NCBI GenBank assembly: GCA_023460995.1
Contig: JAEWOE010000006.1
Span: 372,001 to 436,000, forward strand
DNA from: Bacillota bacterium
GTDB lineage: Bacteria > Bacillota_I > Bacilli_A > RF39 > UBA660
DNA: 64,000 nucleotides
Reading direction: 5' to 3'
A program made the position numbers and the translations under genes. Positions 43,309 through 50,625 of this stretch are shown here, piece by piece (within the stretch, counting starts at the first letter, position 1; each line of letters starts with the position of its first letter). The notes beneath the pieces were generated by a model, which saw only the letters and a program-made list of their open reading frames with translations, did not search any database and was not told the DNA's origin.

Positions 43309-44379
43309 ATGATAGAAAAGTATTTATTTTATGCAGATAAAAAATTAAATAGGCATGTTGACTTATCGAAATTAGGAATAGTCTTTAGAAATATTAATGC
43401 TAAAGAAAAAAGCGATATTTTTAATGCAAATAAAAAGATTATTTTAGAAGGTAAAGAGAGGGAATTAGCAACCAGATTATTTTTATATAAAACAAAAAAA
43501 AATAAGATTACGCCCAAAAAAAGAAATGCTATGTTTGATGAAATAATAGCTTTGGGAGAGGAAAAAGAAAAAATAATATTTGATTTCTATGATGGTCGAA
43601 TCGAAAATGCATTAGAATTATTTACTTTAGAAGAAATGGTAAAAAGAATCAATAATATAATAGTTGTTGAAATTGATTTAAAAGAATTCACTAAGCATTT
43701 TGGAGATGCATTTATTATTAGTATGATAAAGAATATTATTGACTTTTCCAACTACATTGGTGTAGATTATGAGGATTTTGAAAGATATAATGGGTATGTC
43801 CATGAATATGTAACCAGTATAAATGAAAATAGTATGTATTGGTATGCAATGTTAAAAATGGATTTTAATAAGAAAATTGTTTTGAACGATAGTGTTTTAA
43901 AAAAATTAGAGGCTATGATTAAAGAAAAAGATAAAAATTTTGGTTATAATTTTCTTATAATAATAGACACCATTTTTGAAAGCCAGGTATTAGTAGAAAA
44001 TCGCATAATTAGTAAGATTTCATTTTTAGAGAGATTATTATCTTCTAAAGAAGAATCCAAATCGGAAAATTTTGTATTAAAAGTAGGCATATTATGTAAT
44101 CGTTTATTTGATATACCAAACGAAAGATTGAGTAAGCAATTAAAAGAAATTTATAATATTCGTTCATTATTAGTTCATGGTGATGAAGATAAAATAGTTA
44201 ATAACATTGATTATTATAAGAAAATATTCAGTGATGAAATAACTAAAGGCAGAAATAGATATGAAACGAGATTAAATATATTGTGGGGAGTTCATACTAT
44301 TTTGGAATTGTATTTTATAAGGGTTTTAGAAAAATATTTAGACAATCCACATTTATGTGATTATATTAAGCAAAATTGA
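43309..44379 (+). CDS. Apea-like HEPN protein
   Basis: A 356-aa soluble, mostly helical protein. Its C-terminal domain carries RSLLVH (Arg285, His290) within a helical bundle, the R-x4-H motif of HEPN ribonucleases, with LSKQLKEIYNIRSLLVHGD typical of the Apea/RiboL-PSP-like branch. Such proteins are found in defence and abortive-infection systems, where they cut RNA. The N-terminal 230 residues are unrecognised and may sense the trigger. It has its own ribosome site (AGGTGG) and is followed by a terminator. Confidence 0.55.
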   Translation: MIEKYLFYADKKLNRHVDLSKLGIVFRNINAKEKSDIFNANKKIILEGKERELATRLFLYKTKKNKITPKKRNAMFDEIIALGEEKEKIIFDFYDGRIENALELFTLEEMVKRINNIIVVEIDLKEFTKHFGDAFIISMIKNIIDFSNYIGVDYEDFERYNGYVHEYVTSINENSMYWYAMLKMDFNKKIVLNDSVLKKLEAMIKEKDKNFGYNFLIIIDTIFESQVLVENRIISKISFLERLLSSKEESKSENFVLKVGILCNRLFDIPNERLSKQLKEIYNIRSLLVHGDEDKIVNNIDYYKKIFSDEITKGRNRYETRLNILWGVHTILELYFIRVLEKYLDNPHLCDYIKQN

Positions 44380-44411
44380 TTTGTTTGTGCTTTAAAAAAG
44401 TGTAATTTTAT

Positions 44412-44446
44412 AAAGACTCAAAAATGTATGTTTTTAAGTCTTTTTT
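44412..44446 (+). terminator. terminator after HEPN gene
   Basis: Stem AAAGACTcAAAAA / TTTTTaAGTCTTT with one mismatch, then a T run. Confidence 0.75.
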
Positions 44447-44547
44447 GTTGCTTAAAAAAACATATAAAATGTTTTTTCGGCATTTTTAAAAAAGTCCTGG
44501 CCAAAATCGGTGAAGGTATCTTATTATTTTTATAAGGAGGAATAGAT

Positions 44548-45147
44548 ATGGAAAGTAGAATATACGGTTATGCGAGGGTAAGTAGTAAAGATCAGAATGT
44601 AGAAAGGCAGATTAAATCATTTGAAGAATTAGGAATTAGCAAAAGAGACATTTTTGTTGATAAGCAAAGTGGTAAAGATTTTGAAAATAGAGAGCAGTAT
44701 CAAATATTAAAAAAGGTTATTAGAGAAAATGATTTGTTGGTAATTAAAAGTATAGATAGATTAGGTAGAAATTATAATATGATAATTAGCGAGTGGAAAG
44801 ATATTGTAAATAATATTAAAGCTGATATTAAGGTTATAGATATGCCTATGTTAGATACTACAAATCATAAAGATTTATTAGGAGCATTTATTAGTGATTT
44901 AATATTACAAATATTATCTTATGTGGCAGAGCAAGAGAGGGTCTTTATCAAACAGCGTCAAAAAGAGGGCATAATACTGGCTAAAAGTAAAGGAATCAAA
45001 TTGGGAAGACCAAAGATATTGAAACCAAGTAATTTTGATTATATCGCAAATAAATGGCGTAATAATGAGATAAGTACTAAAGAGGCATTAGAAATTCTAA
45101 ATTTAAAATCTAATACATTTTATAATTTAATAAAGATAGTTGATTAA
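44548..45147 (+). CDS. small serine resolvase/invertase
   Basis: A 199-aa Tn3/plasmid-type resolvase. N-terminal catalytic domain begins GYARVSSKD with nucleophile Ser12; DRLGRNYNMI and the E-helix segment EQERVFIKQRQKEG follow. A short C-terminal helix-turn-helix (STKEALEILNLKSNTFYNLI) binds DNA. AGGAGG precedes it. Such enzymes resolve multimers of circular plasmids or transposon cointegrates, so it fits an element that exists as a circle. It is distinct from the large recombinase downstream. Confidence 0.9.
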   Translation: MESRIYGYARVSSKDQNVERQIKSFEELGISKRDIFVDKQSGKDFENREQYQILKKVIRENDLLVIKSIDRLGRNYNMIISEWKDIVNNIKADIKVIDMPMLDTTNHKDLLGAFISDLILQILSYVAEQERVFIKQRQKEGIILAKSKGIKLGRPKILKPSNFDYIANKWRNNEISTKEALEILNLKSNTFYNLIKIVD

Positions 45148-45252
45148 TTTACATAAAATCACAGTATTTTTAAGTAAAAATAGAGAAAAAGACATTTTTT
45201 TTAATAAAATTAGTAAAAAAAGCTCAAAAATGCCACTTTTGATTATGTCTTC

Positions 45253-45268
45253 CCCGTATAATATATAT
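45253..45268 (+). promoter_or_regulatory. -10 motif of recombinase operon (shared 16-mer)
   Basis: CCCGTATAATATATAT, identical to 40968-40983, placed upstream of the small ORF and recombinase. No -35 match at 16-18 bp. Confidence 0.4.
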
Positions 45269-45300
45269 GTAGGATAATTGATAGCAAAGTAATAGTATTT

Positions 45301-45329
45301 ACAAATGTGAATATTTTATTCATATTTGT
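45301..45329. repeat. inverted repeat upstream of recombinase operon
   Basis: ACAAATGTGAATA, TTT, TATTCATATTTGT: 13 paired bases including one G-U. No T run follows, so it is more likely an operator, a resolution site or a leader hairpin than a terminator. Confidence 0.6.
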
Positions 45330-45394
45330 AGAAGAAAATAAATTATATTGTAATCAATAATGAATATTATTTAATGTAGCAAGGAGATGTGATT

Positions 45395-45670
45395 ATGACT
45401 TATTCGACTGAGTATGATGAAAGTGGAAACATTTTGAAAGAATATGAAACTGATGAATATGGTAATGAAGAAATAATATACATTGATGAAAAAATCAAAG
45501 ATGTAAATGCATTTAGTTTATTTAGAAATATTATTTGTTCTTATAAATTGGAATTGAGTATAAATAAGCAATTATATGAAAAAGGTTTTATATCAAAAGA
45601 ACTATACGAGAAAACAGAAAATATATTGTTGGAAAGAATGAGACCATTGTTGGAAATAATAGAAGTTTAA
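45395..45670 (+). CDS. small protein upstream of recombinase (possible excision factor)
   Basis: A 91-aa acidic protein. ATG 45395 is preferred to GTG 45389 because AAGGAG (45381-45386) lies 8 bp before it. It begins with a repetitive polar stretch (YDESGNILKEYETDEYGNE) and ends with helices (LYEKGFISKELYEKTENILLERM). It is 12 bp upstream of the serine recombinase and probably cotranscribed. Recombination directionality factors of large serine recombinases are small, diverse and often adjacent, so this is the best candidate here. No family recognised. Confidence 0.5.
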   Translation: MTYSTEYDESGNILKEYETDEYGNEEIIYIDEKIKDVNAFSLFRNIICSYKLELSINKQLYEKGFISKELYEKTENILLERMRPLLEIIEV

Positions 45671-45682
45671 GGGTGATATATT

Positions 45683-47329
45683 ATGGAACTATATAAAATA
45701 AGAGAAGAATTTAAAAAAGGTAAAACAGTATATGATTTAGATTTGAGAGTGGCATATTATGCGAGGGTATCGACAGATAAATATGAGCAATTAAATTCAT
45801 TAGAAAATCAGGTTAATTATTTTGAAGAAATGATTAGAGAAAAAAAGAATTGGACTTTTATAGATGGCTATGTTGATGAAGGAATTAGTGGAACATCGAC
45901 AGAAAAAAGAGATGCATTCAATAGAATGATGAGAGATGCCAAAGAGAAGAGGTTTGATTTAATATTAACTAAAGAGGTTTCAAGGTTTGCGAGAGATACA
46001 TTAGATAGTATAAAAAACACAAGAGGACTATTAGAAAATGGTATAGGAGTGTATTTTGTAAATGATAATATAAATACATTAGATGCCGACTCTGAATTGA
46101 GACTTACAATAATGACATCTTTGGCACAAGATGAAGTTAGAAAATTATCAGAGAGGGTTAAGTTTGGTTACCAAAGGTCAATTAAAAGTGGAAGAGTTTT
46201 AGGTAATAATGATATATGGGGTTATGAAAAAAAAGATGGCAAGTTATTAATTGTTGAAGAAGAAGCAAAGATGATTAAAAGATTATATGAACTATATGTT
46301 AGTGGTAAGTATGGGATGAGTTCAATATCTAAAATGCTATTTAAAGAAGGATTTAAAAATAAAAATGGCAATCCTTTATCTATGACAACAGTGGCTAATA
46401 TTATTAGAAATCCAAAATATAAAGGTTATTATTGTGGTAATAAATCAACAATTGTTGATTATAAATTAAAGACAATTGTAGTGAAAGATAAGAAAGATTG
46501 GGTCATATATAAAGATAATGAAGTGGTTCCTCCAATAGTAACTGAAGAGATTTGGGAATTGGCAAATAAGATTTATGATATGAGAAAAGCTAAGACTAAA
46601 GATGTAGATAAGAAAATTTATCAAAATAGATATAATTTCAGTGGTAAAATTATTTGTAATTGTCATAATAGAAGTTTTCATAGAAAAGTATATGAGTATG
46701 TTACAAAGGATAATGAAGTTGTATGGCTTTGTCCTCATAATAATATGAGAAAAGAAGATAAATGTAAAACTCCAATTCTTTATGAAAAAGAACTGATAAA
46801 AATATTAAGAAATAGTTTAATAGATTTTATTGGTAAGAAAGATAGCATTATTTATTCATTATCAGAGTTATATAGGGAGAATATAAATTTAAGAGATTTT
46901 GAAAAAGAAATTAACAAAATAAATGGCGATATTGAAAAAGTTAAAAAGGAAAAGGATAAATTATTAAGTCATAATGTTAATGATATTATTAGTGATAAAG
47001 AGTTTAAAGAAAGAAACAATATTTGTAATGATAAAATTAATGAAATGCTAAAGGAAATAGATAGCATTAAAGAAGAACAAATTAGAGCAAATAATATGGA
47101 AGCTGAGATAAATAAATTAGAAATATTAATTGAAGATAAGGTTAAAAAACCGACAGATGATATGTTATTTGATTTATTAGATAAAATTGTTGTTTACAAT
47201 AGTGAAGATAAATGCTCAGTTAAGTTGAAAATATATTTAAAAATCGGCAAGGAAATAGAAGCCGATTATATTAATCCTAAATCACAGCATTTTTATAGTT
47301 CCTATGCACATGATAAGAGTAGATGTTGA
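45683..47329 (+). CDS. large serine recombinase of the spoIVA element
   Basis: A 548-aa site-specific recombinase. Order: resolvase catalytic domain (AYYARVSTDK, nucleophile Ser30; SRFARDTLD; EVRKLSERVKFG), recombinase domain (GYEKKDGKLLIVEEEAKMIK, FKNKNGNPLSMTTVANIIRN), zinc ribbon (CNC, CPH, CKTP; about 330-370) and a coiled-coil C-terminus. This is the SpoIVCA/phiC31-type layout. The last seven codons cross attR into spoIVA DNA and stop at TGA 47327-47329. In the circle the frame would instead run 34 residues past the shared His, to a TAG near 39239. It is the natural agent for spoIVA rejoining. Confidence 0.95.
   Translation: MELYKIREEFKKGKTVYDLDLRVAYYARVSTDKYEQLNSLENQVNYFEEMIREKKNWTFIDGYVDEGISGTSTEKRDAFNRMMRDAKEKRFDLILTKEVSRFARDTLDSIKNTRGLLENGIGVYFVNDNINTLDADSELRLTIMTSLAQDEVRKLSERVKFGYQRSIKSGRVLGNNDIWGYEKKDGKLLIVEEEAKMIKRLYELYVSGKYGMSSISKMLFKEGFKNKNGNPLSMTTVANIIRNPKYKGYYCGNKSTIVDYKLKTIVVKDKKDWVIYKDNEVVPPIVTEEIWELANKIYDMRKAKTKDVDKKIYQNRYNFSGKIICNCHNRSFHRKVYEYVTKDNEVVWLCPHNNMRKEDKCKTPILYEKELIKILRNSLIDFIGKKDSIIYSLSELYRENINLRDFEKEINKINGDIEKVKKEKDKLLSHNVNDIISDKEFKERNNICNDKINEMLKEIDSIKEEQIRANNMEAEINKLEILIEDKVKKPTDDMLFDLLDKIVVYNSEDKCSVKLKIYLKIGKEIEADYINPKSQHFYSSYAHDKSRC
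47302..47311 (+). other. attR of spoIVA-intervening element
   Basis: CTATGCACAT at 47302-47311; core CACAT 47307-47311. SpoIVA homology resumes immediately after it. Confidence 0.8.
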
Positions 47330-47585
47330 AAGTACTTTTGAACCTATTATAGGATCAGAACTTCAAAGTAAAGAATTAATTAATTATTTAATGAAAGATT
47401 ATGACACAAATCCTAATAATATATGGAAAAGCGAATTGTTTGGCAGAAGTTTAGATTCAATAGTAAAAGAAGGTATACAAGCCAAACTTGCTTTAATGCC
47501 GGATAACATAAGATTTAAATTACAGCAAACATTAACAAAATTAGTAAATAGAGGTTCTGGCAATTTGTTTGCTATTGTGCTATAA
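47304..47585 (+). CDS. spoIVA: SpoIVA, 3' segment
   Basis: The spoIVA-derived part starts at the core (47307) and gives IRVDVESTFEPIIGS onward, 90 residues ending in GSGNLFAIVL, the conserved SpoIVA C-terminus (FGRSLDSIVKEGIQAKL and LMPDNIRFKLQQTL). The ATG at 47304 in front is fortuitous and no ribosome site precedes it, so this segment is probably silent until excision. After joining, CAC (39130) plus AT/G produces His400-Met401 and reads straight into this frame. A terminator follows. Confidence 0.92.
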   Translation: MHMIRVDVESTFEPIIGSELQSKELINYLMKDYDTNPNNIWKSELFGRSLDSIVKEGIQAKLALMPDNIRFKLQQTLTKLVNRGSGNLFAIVL

Positions 47586-47620
47586 GGTATAAAATATAAA
47601 ATTTTATACTTTTTATTTTT
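47585..47620 (+). terminator. terminator after spoIVA 3' segment
   Basis: Stem 47585-47595 with 47601-47611 (one G-U), 5-nt loop, followed by a long T-rich run. Confidence 0.8.
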
Positions 47621-47635
47621 TTGTAAAAGGGAATA

Positions 47636-47644
47636 TGTTATAAT
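47636..47644 (+). promoter_or_regulatory. extended -10 promoter for VirB2-like paralogue
   Basis: TGTTATAAT at 47636-47644. Confidence 0.55.
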
Positions 47645-47666
47645 GTATTAGTAAGGGATGATAGTT

Positions 47667-48149
47667 ATGAAAAGTAATAAAATTAAAAAAATATTTTCTT
47701 ATTCATTAATAATTTTTACAATGATGTTTGTTAATTTAAGTAGTGTTTTAGCTGATAATAACACAGCTACAACATATGTGAAGTGTGGTGATAGTACATT
47801 TCCAGAACCAGTAGCTGCAATTGTACGTACTATAATCTTATTGTTACAAATAGTTATACCAATAGGAATAATTATTATGGGAAGTTTAGACTTCTTAAAA
47901 GCTACAATAGCTGGAGATTCTGACAAAATGAAAAAGAATCAAAAACAATTTGTTACTAGATTAATTGCAGGTACAATTACATTTTTTGTATTTGTTATAG
48001 TTAAGTTTATGGTTTCTATGGTTGCTGACCAAAGTGATTCAGAAAGTTTTACTAGCTGTTTAGATTGTTTAATAAATAACGAGGGAAGTTGTAATACAGT
48101 GACTAATTCACCATTTGATCCAGACCCAGAAATCGACACAGATAACTAA
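47667..48149 (+). CDS. second VirB2/TrbC-like membrane protein, with signal peptide
   Basis: About 160 aa. ATG 47667 fits AAGGG at 47653-47657 better than ATG 47658. It has a signal peptide (KIFSYSLIIFTMMFVNLSSVLA), then two hydrophobic helices joined by a charged loop (GDSDKMKKNQKQFVTRLIAG) and a Cys-containing acidic tail. It is a clear paralogue of the 7080-7469 protein (KKGQQTFIKRLVAAILVFF aligns with KKNQKQFVTRLIAGTITFF). It may be an alternative T4SS pilin, encoded 29 kb from that cluster. Confidence 0.6.
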   Translation: MKSNKIKKIFSYSLIIFTMMFVNLSSVLADNNTATTYVKCGDSTFPEPVAAIVRTIILLLQIVIPIGIIIMGSLDFLKATIAGDSDKMKKNQKQFVTRLIAGTITFFVFVIVKFMVSMVADQSDSESFTSCLDCLINNEGSCNTVTNSPFDPDPEIDTDN

Positions 48150-48202
48150 AAATGTAAACCTTTTGTTTTTGTCATATTGTTTACAAAAAGTTCTTAGTTC
48201 GA

Positions 48203-48230
48203 TTGACAATATTTTAAAATAAAGTATAAT
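48203..48230 (+). promoter_or_regulatory. promoter for zinc-ribbon protein gene
   Basis: TTGACA (48203-48208), 16 bp, TATAAT (48225-48230). A spaced inverted repeat TGTAAAC (48153-48159) / GTTTACA (48179-48185) lies upstream. Confidence 0.75.
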
Positions 48231-48267
48231 ATTAAATAGAATAAATAGATAGGAAGGGTGTTTATAA

Positions 48268-49638
48268 ATGAATTGTAATAAATGTGGCACTCCAATTCTA
48301 CCAGGTGAAAATTCTTGCCGTTTTTGTGGTACTGTTGGTGATTACTCTAAAAGAAGTCATGATGAAATAAAACCAGAAATAATAGATTTTACTACAGGAG
48401 ATGATGATGTAGTAATTATAGATGATGAACCAGAAAATATAGAAAGCATACCAGGGCTTAGACCTGTAAGTATTCCTGTTGCTCCAGCAACACCAGTAGT
48501 TACAAGAACTGAACCGATTGTTACACCTGTTAATGTTGTAACTCCTGAGATTAGTGAAGTTCCAATGAGTAATAGTATTATTGGACATTCTACAGTAATG
48601 GAAGAAGCTGTTACTGTTGTTCCAACAATTGAAAGAACAATGCAAATTCCAGTGGTAACACCAATCACTAATGAACCTTTTGAGCCAACTGTAAAGCAAT
48701 CTCCAGTTGTTTCAAAGATTGATAGCGAACCAGTTCCTGTAGTTAAAAAAGAGGAATATATAGTTCCAACAGTTGCTCCAGTAACAAAGAGTGCAGTTCT
48801 AGTAGAACCAGTTCCTACTGTGGTAACACCTATGGCAGAGCTTCCAGTAACAACTGCTGTATCTGCATCTACTCCAATAATAGTGACTGAACCGACTTCT
48901 AAGGACACAAAAGATGAAATAATAAAAGAATTTGTAACTCCAGTGACTGAAGATAAAAAAGAAAATAAAGTAAAAAAACCTAGTCAAGGTCTTTTCAATA
49001 TATTAACATTTATATTAATAGTATTATTACTTGTTTCAATTATAGTAAATTGTTTCCTATTAATGGGAGACGGTAAAGATAATGAAGAGATTGATGATAC
49101 TCCAGTTGTAAGCACTACTAATCAATCTGTATATTTTAATGGTTATAAGGCAGAAGTTCCAAGTAACTGGATAACTGTTACTAATAAAGATGTAAATTAT
49201 ATTACATTAATGGACAGTACTGAGGATTGGGCTATGACTTTAAATGTAGCACCAAATATAAATTCTGGTGAAATTAGTAATAAAACAAGCGTAGATAATA
49301 TTACAAAAGCGTTTGGCACTAATAAATATTTATTTACCAGTGATTATTCTAAAACAGTGGATGGAAAAGATTTTTATATATTTAAAGGTAAATATTATGA
49401 TTATAGTGTTTATGTTATAACTTTAAGTTTAAATAACACAAGTACTATTGTAGCTGATTTAAAATTTAAAGGCGAAGTAGATGATGCAGTTTTATCAAAT
49501 GTACTTAGTTCGTTAACAACAGTAAGTACAAAAGACTTAACAGCTTTCTATAAAAGTGATTTTAATTTTGGGGATATTACATCACTAATAACAAGTAATG
49601 TAAGTGTAGAAGATAGTGCAAATTTAGGAGGAAATTAA
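48268..49638 (+). CDS. zinc-ribbon membrane protein with Pro/Val/Thr-rich linker
   Basis: A 456-aa protein: N-terminal zinc ribbon (CNKCGTPILPGENSCRFCG), an acidic then Pro/Val/Thr-rich linker (about 30-230), one transmembrane helix (LFNILTFILIVLLLVSIIVN, about 246-265) and an external domain of about 170 residues. Such zinc-ribbon plus single-helix proteins are common in Firmicutes but poorly known. The long antisense ORFs over it arise from its repetitive codons. Own promoter and terminator. Confidence 0.7.
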   Translation: MNCNKCGTPILPGENSCRFCGTVGDYSKRSHDEIKPEIIDFTTGDDDVVIIDDEPENIESIPGLRPVSIPVAPATPVVTRTEPIVTPVNVVTPEISEVPMSNSIIGHSTVMEEAVTVVPTIERTMQIPVVTPITNEPFEPTVKQSPVVSKIDSEPVPVVKKEEYIVPTVAPVTKSAVLVEPVPTVVTPMAELPVTTAVSASTPIIVTEPTSKDTKDEIIKEFVTPVTEDKKENKVKKPSQGLFNILTFILIVLLLVSIIVNCFLLMGDGKDNEEIDDTPVVSTTNQSVYFNGYKAEVPSNWITVTNKDVNYITLMDSTEDWAMTLNVAPNINSGEISNKTSVDNITKAFGTNKYLFTSDYSKTVDGKDFYIFKGKYYDYSVYVITLSLNNTSTIVADLKFKGEVDDAVLSNVLSSLTTVSTKDLTAFYKSDFNFGDITSLITSNVSVEDSANLGGN

Positions 49639-49654
49639 CAATTTCCTTTTTTTT
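49629..49654 (+). terminator. terminator overlapping zinc-ribbon gene stop
   Basis: Stem GGAAATT / AATTTCC (49630-49636 with 49640-49646) followed by eight T. Confidence 0.8.
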
Positions 49655-49672
49655 ATATTTTATTAAAAAGTA

Positions 49673-49701
49673 TTGACTTTTATAATCTTCTCCTTTATAA
49701 T
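49673..49701 (+). promoter_or_regulatory. promoter of T-box/tRNA-Asn/gatCAB operon
   Basis: TTGACT (49673-49678), 17 bp, TATAAT (49696-49701). No second promoter is seen before gatC, so this appears to drive the whole operon. Confidence 0.85.
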
Positions 49702-49707
49702 TATGGA

Positions 49708-49967
49708 CATAGGCGTTGAAGAAACTAGTAGTAATAATGACTGATTTAAGCGAGTTAGATATGGTGAGAGCTAACAATTAAAATTATTATGAAAAACAAT
49801 TTGGAGCTATCTATTTGAATATTATAGTAGGATAGATCGGTTGTAATCCGTTACCAAGTTACACGAGTGATTGGCATCTACTATTAAAGGTGCACAATAA
49901 TTTGGGTGGTACCGCGGATACAACAGTAATTCGTCCCTTTGTGGATTTTTGAAGTACTGTTTTTTTG
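49708..49967 (+). promoter_or_regulatory. T-box riboswitch 1 (Asn-specific), upstream of tRNA-Asn
   Basis: Stem I with the GTTAGATATGGTGAGAGCTAAC apical part (49754-49775), candidate specifier AAC (49795-49797) followed by A, the T-box TGGGTGGTACCGCGG (49903-49917), and a terminator hairpin closed by ACAGTA / TACTGT (49923-49928 with 49955-49960) plus T run. Uncharged tRNA-Asn would prevent termination. The first gene downstream is tRNA-Asn itself. This and the flanks account for the 338-bp gap without a protein gene. Confidence 0.93.
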
Positions 49968-49976
49968 TTCAAATTT

Positions 49977-50052
49977 GCCTGATTAGCTCAGTTGGTAGAG
50001 CATCCGGCTGTTAACCGGCAGGTCGTAGGTCCGAGTCCTACATCAGGCGCCA
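49977..50052 (+). tRNA. tRNA-Asn (GTT)
   Basis: 76 nt with encoded CCA. Acceptor GCCTGAT / ATCAGGC, D arm GCTC...GAGC, anticodon loop CTGTTAA with GTT, T stem GTAGG / CCTAC, discriminator G. Two oddities: the T loop reads TCCGAGT, so position 55 is C rather than the usual T, and 27-43 is a T-C mismatch. It lies between two T-boxes. Confidence 0.95.
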
Positions 50053-50059
50053 TTAATTA

Positions 50060-50303
50060 TTTATAAGCGATGAATAAGAGAGTAATAATAAGACTAGTAA
50101 AAGCGAGTTAGATATGGTGAAAGCTAACAACCAAGATTATTATGAAAAACACTTAGGAGCTATTATACTGAAATAAAGTAAGTTTAATCGGTTTAACCCG
50201 TTATCAAGTTAGAGTGACTATAGAAATTTTCTATAGTAATTTGGGTGGTACCGCGGATACAACAGTAATTCGTCCCTATTGGGATAGATTACTGTTTTTT
50301 TTT
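50060..50303 (+). promoter_or_regulatory. T-box riboswitch 2 (Asn-specific), upstream of gatCAB
   Basis: A second leader with the same stem I apex (GTTAGATATGGTGAAAGCTAAC), candidate specifier AAC (50148-50150) followed by A, T-box TGGGTGGTACCGCGG (50242-50256) and terminator ACAGTAAT / ATTACTGT (50262-50269 with 50288-50295) plus T run. No promoter is visible between the tRNA and this leader, so gatC is behind two attenuators in series. Confidence 0.93.
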
Positions 50304-50327
50304 ATACATAAAAGGAGGAATAATATT

Positions 50328-50624
50328 ATGGCAAGATTTACTAAGGAAATGGTCGTAGATTATGCAGATAAGTTATTAATTGGTTTAAAAGAAGAAGAAG
50401 TAACAATGGTATTAGATGAGTTTGAAATTATAGATAAGAATATTGATTTAATAAATGCAATACCTAATATTTCAGAAGTAGAGCCAATGACTCATTGTTT
50501 GGATAATTTTATATATGAATTAAGAGAAGATGAACCAGAAGAATCTGTAGATATTGATGAATTATTACAAAATTGTGATAGTTATTTGAATAGAGAAGTT
50601 AAAGTACCAAAGGTGGTGGAATAA
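50328..50624 (+). CDS. gatC: Asp/Glu-tRNA amidotransferase subunit C
   Basis: 98 aa, starting at ATG 50328 behind AAAGGAGG (50311-50318). An open frame extends upstream to 50214 but only through the T-box. GatC is the small stabilising subunit of the GatCAB complex that converts Glu-tRNA-Gln (and Asp-tRNA-Asn) to the amide form. SEVEPMTH is the typical motif. It is 1 bp from gatA. Confidence 0.95.
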   Translation: MARFTKEMVVDYADKLLIGLKEEEVTMVLDEFEIIDKNIDLINAIPNISEVEPMTHCLDNFIYELREDEPEESVDIDELLQNCDSYLNREVKVPKVVE

Positions 50625-50625
50625 T

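Larger units (their letters stand above)
39130..47311. mobile_element. skin-like intervening element inside spoIVA (about 8.18 kb)
   Basis: The element lies between two halves of spoIVA and is bounded by core CACAT at both ends; the circle would be 8,177 bp. It carries, left to right: MBL-fold protein, four-helix membrane protein, Rep-like protein, XRE repressor (minus strand), PD-(D/E)XK-like protein, HEPN protein, small resolvase, small possible excision factor, large serine recombinase. This matches the logic of the sigK skin element: a serine recombinase at one end and excision that restores a mother-cell sporulation gene in frame. Cargo suggests an origin as an integrative plasmid or defence island rather than a phage, as no structural phage genes are present. 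Confidence 0.9.

Noticed and set aside
39130..47311. Prophage
   Set aside because: No capsid, portal, terminase, tail or lysis gene is present.
48298..48987. Three long overlapping minus-strand ORFs opposite the zinc-ribbon protein
   Set aside because: They arise from the repetitive Pro/Val/Thr-rich coding of the plus-strand gene, have no ribosome sites and show low-complexity products.
50214..50327. N-terminal extension of gatC
   Set aside because: This part is the second T-box and its terminator; AAAGGAGG and ATG 50328 define the start.
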